The notes: generated from the letters alone by a model not told the origin. 43,053 nucleotides of DNA from Gnetum montanum (GCA_015680685.1 MNCI01000986.1:30177-73229); one strand, 5' to 3'. Counted from the first letter of the stretch, positions 9,426 through 21,151 are shown. A program made the numbers and translations.

Positions 9426-12043
9426 ATAAATCAGAGGACTTTTAGGATTTGCTAACTTCCTGGAAAGGTTTCCAGCATGGATCTAATTAGATATAGTGTG
9501 AGTAAGCATCAGAGTATGGATCCTAGGTGATGTTTGGTTTGAAGGGGACTTGAAGATATTTGATATAGAGGAAGATAGAGGAACAGGTGGGTCAACTACA
9601 GGTGTATTTGAGGTTTTAGGTGGGCTACGTGGTCAGAAGAAAGGTATTTTCTTTGATCGAGTATCCAAAATGCTTGATTGATGAACCAATTATAGATTAG
9701 TAGCCATAGTAGCATTGTATTGTTATGATTGAGCTAGTAATTCATCCTGCATAGATGGAGCAATTGGTAGCTATGTGACTAGAGGATGAAGATGTGCAAG
9801 AATAGGATGAGGATAAGGGTAAGAGGTGGTATCCCTCCTTGCATGTGGAGAATGCATTCGGTAATTATCAGAAGGGTAGTAGTGAGGTTGGAAAGTAGAA
9901 ATGTGACTGGAGGAGTCACGTGGAGATAAGGGTTGTTGAACGTAATGCCCATATGAATTAGGTTATCTATAAAGGTATTGCTACCTTGGTGGTACTAGTG
10001 TCCATGACTGTGGTTGCTACCACTTTTGATACTAATATGATTAAGGTGGATTTTTGCTTAGATAATATTGCTGTTACTAGTGGAACTGCATAAAATTACC
10101 TTGAAGATATGGTAATCTTCTGGATATTTGCCTTTGTGTTAGTCATGGATTTAAAGCATACACCCCAAACTCCTGTAAGTGTGACATTATGAGGTAACAT
10201 CCCTGAGGATGTTCATACTTGCAGACGTCACATCCACCATCATCATCTGATTTGCTTCCTACAACTTCTTCTATTGCATCAATTTTTCACTTACCTCTTT
10301 GATAGGCATGTTCAACTTCCTTGCGCTTCTTGTGCTCATGATCATTACCTTGTTCTTTTGACTCTTCAAAAATCTTTAGGATAACTTGAAATATGCTATC
10401 CATGGAGTTCCATAATGAATCAACCTTGGTTGTAATTTTAGATTGAAATTTTTGGAGTGACAAGGTTTTCCTATTCATCACCTCATTAGGTGTGGATTCT
10501 TCCTCATTGTCATAGAATCGAACCTCCCTCTTTTGGATGGAAGGATCACTATTATATTCTTTTGCAATTTCTCTTTTTCTTAATTCACCCTCCTTTTTAG
10601 CTACTTACTTGATTAGTCTTTGTATCTAATGAGCACTTAATTCTGATAGTTGCCCTTGGGCATAGACACCAAGGGTTCTTGTCATTTTTGATTGAAGCTC
10701 GTCTACAATGTGACAAAGTTGATTTAGTTGAGAATAACCATGGCTAGGAAATTTGTGTATTAAGAAATAGTATCAGCTGATGGCAGCATCCAAGGGTTCA
10801 TGTGTTCTTTATTTCCATCCTTGTATTTTCCTTTTCAAGTTGGACACCCTGGAGTATGTTTAATATTTATCATTAAAAAATTCAAGCATGGTACTCCATT
10901 ATTTGATAGATTTTGGCTCTAAGGATCGATACTAGTTCTTCGCTTCTTTAATGAGTGTCCTTGGGAAAAAATTTAGTTTTTTCCACTAATTCTCTATGTT
11001 CTACAAGGCACATGCATCTTGAAAAGCTTGGAGATGCTTCTATAGATTTGAGTTATATCCCCCTTCGAACCTAGGGATATTGTTCATATTTAGTCTTTTG
11101 ATCTGACTATCTTTTATGTGCCTTGTTGGAACTCATACTACCTTTACGATATTAAGCATACTTCAAGTAGCAAGCAAAGGCTCATTAAGGGCTTGATTTT
11201 GATGCCTATGATGCCTTATGCTGCCCCTATGTTCATGGCAATGTGCCTCTCTTGAATGTTTGTGCCCTTGATCTTGCCTTTCTTGACAATCCCTTTGATC
11301 GTTTTGGTCCCATCAGTTATTTTGGTCACCTCCATCATGGTCTCACCTCTTGCGATTGCGATTAGAGCCAGAAGAAGAAGAAGATGATGAAGGTGAAGAG
11401 GAAGGAGGACTAGCACCATCATGGTGCCTACTATCACCTCTTTAGTGATTGTAACCATGATCACGATCTTGTTTCTTGTTTTCATCCTTGCCTTGACTTG
11501 CCCCTTTGGATCCTTCTTTGTCATTAAATCCATTCTTACCAGAATTAGGATTGTGAATTGTGGACTGCAAGTTCTGGTTTTGACCTCCTTCACTAAATTC
11601 AAAGAGAGGAATTTCATTAAATGGAAAACCCTCAGAGAAGGGTTCCCCACCATCATTTTGGTACAACAGGAATGGGGATCATTAAATCCTTTTTTCTTCG
11701 CAAATTCTTGACATTGTTCTAACTGGTGATCCTGCAGATGTTGTGCCTCAGTGAAATGATAATCCCTAGCATCACTCTCTTGCATAACATACTCAACATG
11801 ACGTTCCTGAAGACTTAGATGGATAATCATTTGGTAAAGCATTACGAGAACAGATCGATCAGGCAGCAACACAATGTTGGCCTCCATGTCATGTCACTGT
11901 AGTTGTTCATCTTGATGTAGGATAAAGGTGAAATTGGGTACATACTCATTAGGGTGAGCATATACCATTCGATATTGTTGAGGCGTCGGCTGATGAGCTC
12001 CATCAGACTTGGGCGGTGAAGCACTCCTGTGAGAAGAAGACAT
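9426..12043 (-). pseudogene. Element A gag
   Basis: Gag is the structural protein of the virus-like particle. On the minus strand the start is the ATG at 12043 (MSSSHRSASPP), the same start style as B, C and D. A VVYAHPNEYVPNF-like segment follows (here MVYAHPNEYVPNF). The central retrotransposon-gag region (about 11100-10800) is badly broken. Near the C-terminus, 10197-10232 encodes CDVCKYEHPQGC, a CX2CX3HX3C knuckle, followed by SHLQEFGVYALNP. The region from 10130 to 9426 is Pro/Tyr/Gln-rich linker DNA. Many stops and shifts make it non-functional. Confidence 0.8.
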
Positions 12044-12184
12044 TTTATGTTAGAAAATAATAATGTAATGTGCTTTTAAAGTTTTTTGTAGTAATTATAA
12101 AATATGATATGACTCTAAGGTTCATTCTAATGATTTTGAATAATGTCCACTAAGTCCTAGATAACGCATGAAATAACTAAAAGA

Positions 12185-12202
12185 TCTTTGACAATGGCAC
12201 CA
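12185..12202 (-). promoter_or_regulatory. Primer binding site of element A (tRNA-Asp type)
   Basis: Read on the minus strand the site is TGGTGCCATTGTCAAAGA, one base inside the 5' LTR. It resembles TGGCGCCGTTGCCGGGGA, the complement of the plant tRNA-Asp 3' end used by Athila elements. All differences are C-to-T or G-to-A transitions. Confidence 0.8.
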
Positions 12203-12203
12203 A

Positions 12204-13036
12204 TGATGAGCGGTGAGGTATCCCTACGCCCAACCATATGAATCACTAAGGCATTCACATGCAATTTGCTTGAATTTCGTGGACCTATAGTTCTCTAGTG
12301 CACTAGTTCTTCTAGGAAGTGAAATGGATGTTGAGAATGTTCGTTGTCTTCCCAACTACACTTATGAAGCTCAAGGATATGATTTTAAGTATAATTGAAG
12401 TACATGATTTTTATCATTTTTGGTTTTGTAAATTTTATCACCTACAACAATGATGGAAGGTATAGTAATGCAGGATCTAATTTATCTACTTTCTAGCTAG
12501 CCTAACACAAGTACCTGTTCTGCTTTCTTGGACACATCCTAAACATGTATAGTGCTGTTGCGCTACCAAATGTTAAGCGTTCCTAGGTTACCAAGTGCTA
12601 CACGTATGCTTAAAGTGGCCATGCTTGTGTTCATTAATAATTGAAAACTAATTGCTTAATTAAAGTGCATTAAAGTAAAGTGCATGAAAATAAAGTGCAT
12701 TAAAGAAAACATTAATCTATTCTCAGTGCTACAAGGATTGTCGAAAGAGTTTGTTTTTATTCCCGTCACATTGTTGTGCTTAGGTACATCAGTGTTTGAA
12801 CACAGATCTGTACACACTCAGACTCTTCCTATGGGCACTCAGAAAATATTCTAACTCTGGAGAAAACAAATTGCAAGAGCTTCGCTACTATGACAAAAAA
12901 ATGATATCAAAATTGTGAGCCTAAGTGCTATATTTATAGGCCAACACATACCCCATGACATTAGATATTTGACATCACGTGCTAGGCTTTGACATTGGAT
13001 ACTTGACGTTAGAACATGTAGAAACATGATTCGTCA
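12204..13036 (-). repeat. Element A 5' LTR (right), 833 bp
   Basis: It opens TGATGAGCGGTGAGG and ends CATGATTCGTCA on the plus strand. The TATA box is at 12931-12938 (plus-strand TATTTATA, next to GGCCAACACATACC), so transcription runs leftward into gag. It lacks the 110-bp insert of the left LTR and has extra sequence near 12475-12530 and 12725-12835. Its poly(A) region reads GGGAATAAAAAC on the minus strand, without the clean hairpin of B, C and D. Confidence 0.92.
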
Positions 13037-13041
13037 GGGTA
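13037..13041. repeat. Target site duplication of element A, right copy (GGGTA)
   Basis: GGGTA follows the terminal CA of the right LTR and matches 2994-2998 exactly. Confidence 0.92.
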
Positions 13042-14345
13042 GCTTATACTCAAATTATCAAATCTATTTATACTTTGATCCTAATGCTAGTTGGCTGTGA
13101 TTTGCATTGACAACATGACCTCAATGTGGGTATATCATGATCATAGATTTTTGAACATGTTGATCCTACTACAACATAACTCTATCATGACCTAAAGTAG
13201 CAAGGCTCACAACTTTACCGTAACATATGGTCATTCAAACATTAACAACCATGACCTTAGTGTGGATACACAACTCAGAGATTGCTGAACATGTTGATGC
13301 TATTATAGCACATCTCTATGATGAAGTTGTATGGGCTACAACTTGTAGCATATGGTTATTTTGACATTGTCAAAAATGATGCAACTTGATCTTTGAATGT
13401 TGCAAAAATATCAAAAAGAATATAAAATACTTGAAGATAGAGAATACTCAATGTAAGGAGCAACGTTAAAAGGATATACAAAAGATAAATTAACAATAAA
13501 GGAAAAACCTTGTTTCATATACTTTCTTGTCAATTTAGCAATGTACAAATGGTATCACAAGCCAATTAAAGAATAAGCACAAATCTTTGACAATAGAAGT
13601 AAGGTAGCAATGGTGAATGACTTCATACATGAAAGGATTAAATCGCCACAAGGCTTACAAGCTCTATCAAAGAAGAGATATGATCAACTAACAAATGGAT
13701 TTGATTAAAGAAGTGGGCAATGTGGCTTCCATATTTATAAGGCAGAGGTTGGATGATTAATAGTTAGAAAGGCATGATGAACGAATGGCTCAGATGGTTT
13801 CAAAGTCAATTAGTCGTATGATCTTTAACATGGATAATCTCTATTGTTTGATCAACACTCTGTCGAGGATCATAACATACAATCCTTGTGAAGCATTGAT
13901 TGCTTAATCACAACTAGGTTTTTAAATCTTTATAGCATTTGCATACATGATTTGGTTACACACAAAACCATGGATAGATAAAATTATTATCTTAAATTAT
14001 TTATTATATAAAATATCAATTCACTTTTTTTTTGAAGGGGATCAAATCATCTTAATTATTACGAATTGGGTGCAAATCCATCCAAGACGTATCTTATCAA
14101 GGGATACTAAAGGATTAACATCAAAGGATAAACATGGAAGAAAGATAGTCATTAACAAAGCTTTAGTACACATTAAAAGATCATGGACAAAGTAAATCAA
14201 GAGTTCATGACCAATTTAAAAGTCACACCAAAATTCTATTAGCTTATAATAACATATCACAAATGCATAATTAAGAATATGCTGAAGCTATGCATAGAGA
14301 ATAAAGATAGAAAAATTTACATAAAAAAGGAAAAGGTTAAAGGTT
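13042..14345. other. Old repeat flank with no recognisable gene
   Basis: From 13111 to about 13365 there are two imperfect tandem copies of a ~135-bp unit (CATGACCTCAATGTGG... and CATGACCTTAGTGTGG..., each followed by GAACATGTTGAT). Words from the left flank of element A recur here, so A landed in a pre-existing repeat. From 13380 to 14345 I see AT-rich sequence with no homology I can name; the 82-codon frame at 13947-14195 has no recognisable content. Confidence 0.5.
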
Positions 14346-16330
14346 CAAGATGTATGGTGTTACATCCTCTTCCACTTTAAGGAATCTTCCTCCAAGAAAA
14401 TGTGGTAGAAAACACATCTTTTATTGATTTTCCTTTTCCTATATTTAGTCTCATCCAAGATTCCAAGTTGTTGTGAATCCTTTCCATGATCCTATAGATT
14501 TAGTTTTATGTAGCTCTAGCATTGGTAGCTTCATAATGCTAAGATGTCTAGTTGGGCATTGATACCTACCTATTATAATCATACTTGTTACAATTATAGT
14601 GTTGCTTCACTTGATTTTCTTAAAAATTCTTTCTTGTGTTAGACAAGGAAGGAAAATTACTTGATGAATAATAAAATTACAATCTTCAAATATTATGACT
14701 TCTTCCACTCATGTCAAGATTATAAATACACATACACCTACCACATTTATGGAATTGTTTAGTCACATAGTAGCTAAACTCTATTAGTTTGATTTCTAAT
14801 TTCTTATAGCAGTAGGTGAGTGTTCGTAGTATAGATTTAAGGTAGTTGTTTGATGTTTTATTTGAGTGGAATGTACCAAAATTCTTTCATGACAATAATA
14901 AAATTGATATTAATTTGACTCTATTGCAAAATTTTAACTTAGACTATAGTTATTATTTTTCATCCACTTTCTATTATTGTTTACTACTTTCTTAGTATAG
15001 TTTTTTACATTTTCATTTCATATTAAATTTTTGGTAGAGTGAGTACGATATAATATTAAGTATTAAACATGCATTAGCTTGGTAATCACAATAGTTAATT
15101 ATTTGGTATGCCTACCAATAATATTGTTTAGTAAACCCAATAGTTAATGCATATGTCCATAAACTAGCAATATGGATTTGATGTGTTTTTTATATTGCTA
15201 GTTAGTTTGTTAATTAATTATAATTTCCTTATTTTATATAGAATTAGAACTATGGTTGAACAATATCATTTTATCATATGCCTCAACAAGACTTAATTGT
15301 ATAGGTAAATGGACCATTATAAGTTTAGTTAGGAAGATAATGACCTATGAATACTAAATGAAACTAAACGCTACTACTAGTTCATCCAAAAATTATGACA
15401 CCATCTATCATGATACTTGTAGATCATATGGTTAGGCATTGGACATCCTTGCTGCTTACTACTACTTGATTACATTCCACCCTGAGTATGTGCATATGAG
15501 GCTCTTAATACATGACAAATTCAAAACCTAACAAGTGATATTAGATTGAAAGATACAATTCTTTGCACTTATGTTTCTTTATCCTTTAAAATATATGGAA
15601 CATACATAATTTATTGAACTTGTTATCATACTTATGCATTGTTATACCTTCCTTATACACCACATAGAATTCATTCTCCTTCTTTTCCTTATAGGCCTTC
15701 ATGGAAAACCTATCATTAAATGCCTTCTTAAATTCATCCCACTCCACATTCTCCATTTTCCATTATTTCACTCTAGCAAATTTATCTATCATCAACTTGT
15801 AGCATCCTATAACTAGTATACTACAAATTGAGCTTTTTGAGTGGATGAACAACTTAACATAGCAAAGAATTTTTAAGTCTTTACAACCCACTCACTAGTG
15901 ACTGATGGATCTTTTCTCCCTTTCAAAAAGAGTGGATTTAATTAATAAATTTTTTATTTAGCTTGATATTGGTAGATTCAATACCAATCCTTAGATTTCC
16001 AACATTATTCTATTGCATGTTGACTAGGGATTGAAGAAACTATTATTTTAATTGTTGAGAAGTAGTGCTTGCTCTAGAACTCTTACAACTTTTCTTATTT
16101 CTCTCTTTGGTATCATCTATAACCACTAAACCAACTTTAATTAGTAATATGCAATTAAGCTCTAATGCCAACATGCTACACCTCACTTAAATAAAACATA
16201 GAAATTAAAGGTTATATTAACCATTATATCAATGAGATAAACTTCACCATTACAATGTGCTTAGCATAATATTAAACCATGCTAATAACATTAGAATCAT
16301 AGTGTAAAAAAAAAAAAATATATAGCATAA
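14346..16330 (-). mobile_element. Degenerate minus-strand Ty3/gypsy remnant
   Basis: Three pieces suggest one very old element read leftward. At 16159-16170 the reverse strand reads TGGCATTAGAGC, close to the tRNA-iMet primer site TGGTATCAGAGC, and TGCTACACCTCACTT at 16174 looks like the adjoining LTR end. At 15698-15741 the reverse strand encodes WDEFKKAFNDRFSMK, a typical gypsy gag phrase. At about 14360-14385 the reverse strand reads GTGGAAGAGGATGTAACACC, which looks like a polypurine tract plus LTR start. Pol is not recognisable between them. A degenerate LTR of the Athila family (15038-15459) interrupts it. Confidence 0.5.
15038..15459 (+). repeat. Very old LTR fragment of the Athila-type family
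   Basis: The sequence follows the 3' two-thirds of the family LTRs in order: GAGTGAGTACGAT, then repeated (T)TGGTA...CCAATAGT units as in the U5 of C, then a GTTAGTTTGTTAATTAATTA stretch, ATCATATGCCTCAACA, and finally GATCATATGGTTAGGCATTGG just before the expected end. The closing GCTGCTTAC stands where others have GCTCATCA. It may be a solo LTR or the edge of a fifth copy: 15479-15520 (CACCCTGAGTATGTGC) faintly resembles the gag VYAHPxEYVP segment. Confidence 0.55.
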
Positions 16331-16673
16331 TCAGCTTGACTTGCTAGTAAAAGATTTATAACAAGTCTTGAATTAAGTTATTGCATCATCAATACTAATA
16401 AAATAGCTAAATATTCAACTAATCTTTTGCTTAACTACTAAATTCTAATATTCTTTCTCTCCCTGTTACCATCATCATCCTAGCCTTGTTCGAACAAAAT
16501 AAGGTTGGCTATATGAGATCTTTTTTACCATTTTCCTTTATGAAGAGCAAGATCTTTATTTATTTGTGATTTCTTTAAATCATCTTTAATCATTTTGCCA
16601 TGTCTTTTTTGGTTTTCATTTTGGGGGCTTTCTTAAAATAATGATATAAGAACCGTTTTTTTATTCAGCTCAT
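16331..16673. other. Spacer before element B
   Basis: AT-rich sequence with no ORF or repeat I recognise. It may still belong to the LTR of the older minus-strand remnant. The last five bases (CTCAT, 16669-16673) are the candidate target duplication of B; its partner should lie outside this window. Confidence 0.4.
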
Positions 16674-17539
16674 TGATGAAGGGTATTTTGTTTAGCTCTG
16701 ATATCGGATACTCTATATCTGGGGCTCAAAGGTGATGTCAGATATTTGATGTCACGAGATGTGTGTTGGCCTATAAATATAGCACTTGGACGCACGATTT
16801 GGGCATGATTTTTGTCATAGCATAGTAGAGCTCTTACAGTTTTTCTTCCTCAGAGTTGGAATATTTTCCCAAGTGCTCATAGTAGAAATCATTGAGTGTA
16901 TGAATCTTTATTTGAGCATTATTGCACTTGAGCATGGCAATGTGTGCAATAATAAAGATGAGCTTTCTGATAAACCTTGCAGCACTTTGGTTAGATTGAA
17001 TATTTTATTTATGCATTTAATGTTTTATGCAATTTTATTTAATGATTTCAAGTAATTAAGCTAAATTGAGCTAAGTCAAGTTAGCTAGGCTAAATATCAG
17101 TTAATTAAGCACATAAGTACAACTGCTTCGAGCATGCACACGATGCTTGATAATCCTAGCAATGCTTAACATTTGGTAACCAAGCAATGTTATACATGTT
17201 CAGGATGTGTATGAAAAGGGGGATTGGATACTTATGTTAGGATTAGTTAGAGATTAATTAGTTAGTTAGATTAAATTAGCCATTAAAAATTAGTTCATTC
17301 CTTTATTTTAAATACCAAGCACATAAAACGTAAAAAATGATAAAAATCAAATACCTCAGTTGCACTTAACCATACTTTGCATTTCACAAGTGTAACTGGG
17401 AAGACAGGGATTGCAATGATTAGACTTCACTTCCTAGAACTAGTGTACTTGAAGACTTAATGTCTACAAAATTCGACCAGATCATGCCTGAATGCTTGTG
17501 ATTCATATGGTTGAGTGTAGGGGTATTCGTCACTCATTA
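16674..17539 (+). repeat. Element B 5' LTR, 866 bp
   Basis: It starts TGATGAAGGG and ends CACTCATTA, with the usual final CA mutated to TA. U3 holds GATATCGGATA and GATGTCAGATA motifs. TATAAATA lies at 16772-16779 and AATAAA at 16951-16956. ATCTTTATT at 16904-16912 can pair with AATAAAGAT at 16951-16959. U5 carries repeated TTGGTAACCAAGCA-like units around 17145-17190. Confidence 0.88.
16904..16959 (+). promoter_or_regulatory. Predicted poly(A)-signal hairpin, LTR of B
   Basis: ATCTTTATT (16904-16912) is the exact reverse complement of AATAAAGAT (16951-16959), with 38 bases between. The outer stem can be extended by TTATTGCAC against GTGCAATAA if the TGAGCA at 16913-16918 bulges. AATAAA is the likely poly(A) signal, so it would sit in the stem. 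Confidence 0.55.
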
Positions 17540-17540
17540 T

Positions 17541-17558
17541 TGGCATCGTTGTTGAGGA
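17541..17558 (+). promoter_or_regulatory. Primer binding site of element B (tRNA-Asp type)
   Basis: TGGCATCGTTGTTGAGGA lies one base after the LTR. It differs from the tRNA-Asp complement at five positions, all transitions. Confidence 0.82.
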
Positions 17559-17705
17559 CCTTTTCTTTGATATGTGCACTATCTAGGAACTTAGTAAAAA
17601 CCATTTAACATCATTGGAATGAACCCTAAGGTCACATCATATGCCAAAATAATAGAAACAATTATAACAAAGAACATTGAGTTTTATTTTCTTTCTAATC
17701 TTAGA

Positions 17706-20259
17706 ATGTCTTCTTCTTCTTACAAGAGTGATTCTCCATCTAAGTTTGAGCAAACATCCAATCGACAAAGAATTGAACAAATAAATCAACAAGTGCCCCA
17801 TAAATACAAGGTGGTATATGCTCATCCTGATGAGTATGTGCCCAACTTTACCATCATCCTAAACTGGGATGAATAGATGCAGTGGTGGGACCTAGAGGAC
17901 AACATTGTGTTGCCACTTGATTGATTCATTCCTACGATGCTCCAACACACTCTTATGAGGTTAGGTCTATAGGGACTTCATTCTGAAAATGTTGTGTAGG
18001 ATAGTGATGCTAGGGAGTACCATCCCATAGATGCACAACATAAAATAGATTAGTAGCAAGAGAAGCATTATGAAAGTGCAAATGAGAAACTGTCTGATGG
18101 CTCCTCATTCTTGCTGTACAAAAGAGATGGTAAGGGCTTCTTTTCTAAGGGCTCTTCATTCAATGAGACTCCTCTCTTTGACTTTGGCCAAGAAGGCCAA
18201 AACTAGAACTTGTAGTCTACTATCCACAATTCTAACTCGGGCAAGAATGGATCCCATGATCAAAAGGGATTCGAGAAGGGGGGTCATGGCTGGGATGAGG
18301 ATAAGCATCATGATCATGATCGTGGCAATGACAAATGAAGAGGGGATAGCAGGCACCGTGGTGGTGCTAGTCCTCCTTTCTCTTTACCTTTTTCATCATA
18401 TTCTTCCTCTTCTAGCTCTAAACACAACTGCAAAGGGTGTGATTGTGATGGAGGTGGCCGACAAGACCAAAATGATCATAGGGCCCATTGGGCAAGTCAA
18501 GATCAAGGGTGCACGCATTCAAGGGAGGCCTGTCATAATGAAAGTAGAGGTAGTAGAGGACATCATAGGCACCATGGACACCATAGAGGCCACAATTATG
18601 ATGAGCCTTTGCTTGCCATTTGAAGCATGTTGAACATCATAGAGGTAGTGAGACTTCCTATAAAGGCATGTAAAGGATAGGAAAATCAAGAGGCTAGACA
18701 TGAACAATATTCCTAAGTTCGAAGGAGGATATAACTTAGATATGCAAAATCATCTTTAGGCTTTTCATGATGCATGTGCTTTCCAAAATGTGGAGAACGA
18801 TTGACAAAATATTAAGCTATTCCCAAAGACACTCATTAAGGAAGCAGAGAGTTGGTATTGGTTCCTAGAAGCAAAATCCATCAGATGGTGGAGCACATAG
18901 CTTGAATTGTTCAATGAAAAATATTAGACATACTCCCGAGTGTTCAACTTGAGGAGGCAGATCCAAGGATGGAAATAAGGGATGCACGAACCCTTGGATG
19001 TCACCATGGATGATACTATTCTTTGTTGCAAAAAATTCCTAACCATGGTTATTCTCAACAAGAACAACTTTGCCATATCATAGATGGGTTTCGATCAGAA
19101 ACAAGGAGAACTCTTGGAGTCTATGCCTAAGGGCAATTGTTAGAATTAAGAGCTCATCAGATTCAAAGGTTTATTGAGTAGGTAGCAAAGGAAGAAGGTG
19201 AGTTAATCAAATGAGAAAGTATAGAAGAATATAATAGAAATCCTTCCATCAGAAAGAGGGAGGTCTACTTTTGTGATAGTGAGGAGGCGTCACCACTTAA
19301 TAAGTTGGTGAACAGAAAGACCTTGTTGATCCCAAAATCTATGTCTAAAATTTTAGCCAAGGTAGATAAAATGTGGGATTCATTGAATGAAAAATTCCAA
19401 ACTACCCTAAAAATTGCAGAAGAATCAAGGGAGTAGAGTAGTGATTGTGACTGTAGGAGGTGAAGAGAAGCTAAATGTGCCTACCAAAGGGGTAAGGGAA
19501 AAGTTGTTGTAGTAGAAGAAGTTGTGGAGATAGAATCAAATGTTGATGGTGGATGTGACATCTGCCAATACAAACATCCTAAAGGATGTTGCCCTATTGT
19601 GTCACACTTGCAAGAGTCTGGGGTGTATGCTCTAAATCTTAAACTAGCAAGAAGGCAACACCTAGAAGATTGCCTTATCTTGAAGGCAATCCTAAGCAAT
19701 TTGATCAACAACAAATCTACTATCCAAGTGGAGCTCCACCACAACCATATGAGAAGTACTAGTAGTGTAGCATTCACAATTGTGGGGGATGCCATCACCA
19801 AGGCAGCAGTACCCTTATCGGCAACTAGATCCATATGGGTACTATGTTCAGCAACTTGTTTCTTTGTATGAATCTTCTAGTCACGCCATCTCCAAACATC
19901 ACTACTATTCTCCAGAGCATTACAAAACTCATTCTCCATCTACTAGAGTGGAAACCCCATATCCATATTACCCTCATGCTTCTACATATGTCCCTCCACC
20001 CTCAACCTAGTTACTACCTGCTCGGTCAATGCAAGGAGAAATTCTACCTCAATTGCAACAATGCAATGCAACGAGGGTTGTTAACTTACAATTAGCTCCT
20101 TAGTTGAATGGTTCAGAAAATAGATCATGAAAAAGATCTTTCTTCCAAATCAATAGCCTAACTAAACCCTCACACACCCTTGCAATTGACAACCTTGTTT
20201 CTCCATCACCCTCTGCATCTAATTCATTTGAGTTCCCTTCAAACTAAACACCTCCCAAA
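17706..20259 (+). pseudogene. Element B gag
   Basis: The start is ATG at 17706 (MSSSSYKSDSPS), about 150 bases after the PBS. VVYAHPDEYVPNF follows, then an in-frame TAG where the family has Gln. Ser/Arg-rich sequence covers 18060-18650. The core gag domain lies at about 18700-19130, with NIPKFEGGYNLDMQ, LFPKTLIKEAESWYWF, ELFNEKY and RVFNLRRQIQGW, all in broken frames. A VNRKT...KVDKMWDSL segment and the knuckle at 19554-19592 (CDICQYKHPKGCC) follow, then VSHLQESGVYALN. The Pro/Tyr-rich tail runs to about 20010 before a linker to protease. Confidence 0.82.
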
Positions 20260-20780
20260 GTGCATACTATTATGTTAACCCATGTGGTAACCAATTGGAT
20301 AAAAGCTAGCTACCTTCCCAGGAAACTATTTAATCCTAGAAGTCCCCTTATTTATCTTCAAATTGCTAGGAATGAGCCTTGCAAAGCTCTTTTGGATTCA
20401 GGTTTTTGTGTTAATTTGATTTTTCATGAGATGTATAACGCCTGGAACTTGCCTCCACTCAAGAAGAGCAACATTCATATCAAGTTGGTTGATCAGTCCA
20501 TCACTATTCCATTGGGATTGGTAAAGGACATTGTGATCACTATTTGTGGGTGGTCTTACCTAGCTAATTTCTTGGTGATTCAAGTGAACAATTATAAGGG
20601 GGACTTTCTAATCATCATGGGAAGGGCTTGGCTGAGCACTGTTGATGCATAATTGGGGATTCGAGATTTTTTCCCTCAAAATCTCTAAAGAAAATGCATT
20701 TGAAAAGACTGAGAGGAAAAAAGTTCCATGCACTGCGTATAGTGATACAAGGTGCAATTGTGTGCAGAAACTATGGACCG
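20260..20780 (+). pseudogene. Element B aspartic protease
   Basis: The open frame 20260-20652 includes HVVTNWIKASYLPRKL, LIYLQIARNEPCKALL, then the catalytic DSG in LLDSGFCVNLIF. NLPPLKKSNIHIKLVDQS, WSYLANFLVIQVNN and FLIIMGRAWLSTVDA follow, with the conserved GRAWL intact. A stop at 20650 breaks the frame, and the tail to 20780 (SKENAFEKTERKKVPCTAY, RCNC) continues only with a shift. Of the four copies this is among the least damaged proteases, but stops would still prevent a full polyprotein. Confidence 0.85.
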
Positions 20781-20842
20781 TTAACAATGTATCTATCAAA
20801 GTATGTAGTTAGTATGCTGATATATCTGAAATTCAAAAGTGC

Positions 20843-21151
20843 TTGTACACAGTAGCCACAAAGCAGGAGGGCACCCAATGGTTGACAACTAACCTTGAAA
20901 GCATGACACTTTGCATGGAATTTGTTGAGAGCTTAACATGTGCCCACATAGAAGACATGGATGAACTAGAGCAAGTTCATTGCCAACTCTCCATTGATGA
21001 AATTGATGATACTAATTGGGAAGAATTGGAAATTTCTAAAAAGTTTAAACAAGAGCCCCTTGAGTTGAAAACTCTACCTGCTAGCATGGAATATGCATTC
21101 TTGAAAAATGGGAAGCTGGTAATAATCAATGTAAATCTTACTCTTGAATAA
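20843..21151 (+). pseudogene. Element B protease-RT linker
   Basis: A 102-codon open stretch with MDELEQVHCQLSIDE, PLELKTLPASMEYAFLKNGK and NVNLTLE. It is the counterpart of 8865-8629 in A. The acidic stretch between the two conserved blocks varies most between copies. Confidence 0.78.

Larger units (their letters stand above)
2999..13036 (-). mobile_element. Element A: complete Athila-type Ty3/gypsy LTR retrotransposon
   Basis: A structurally complete element of 10,038 bp read on the minus strand. It has LTRs at 2999-3805 (3' LTR) and 12204-13036 (5' LTR), a GGGTA target duplication, a tRNA-Asp type PBS and a polypurine tract. The order on the minus strand is gag, protease, linker, RT, RNase H, integrase, a long post-pol region, and a trace of a third ORF. 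Assignment to the Athila type rests on the tRNA-Asp PBS, the linker with PLELKTLP upstream of RT, the RT style VFMxDFS, RNase H before integrase, and the long 3' region. It is defective: many frameshifts and stops, protease DSG replaced by NSS, and RT MDD replaced by MND. Two single-N joins (7071, 8309) lie inside it. Confidence 0.93.

Noticed and set aside
11216-11887. Long minus-strand ORF (223 codons) as an intact novel protein
   Set aside because: Only its first part matches gag; the Lys/Thr/Ile-rich remainder is a shifted frame of the Ser/Arg/His-rich gag segment, as seen also at 18070-18633 and 34631-34993.
17706-19130. Recurrent in-frame TAG codons as stop readthrough or recoding
   Set aside because: They occur with TAA, TGA and frameshifts, at sites where sibling copies keep Trp or Gln codons. 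Mutation decay explains them better.
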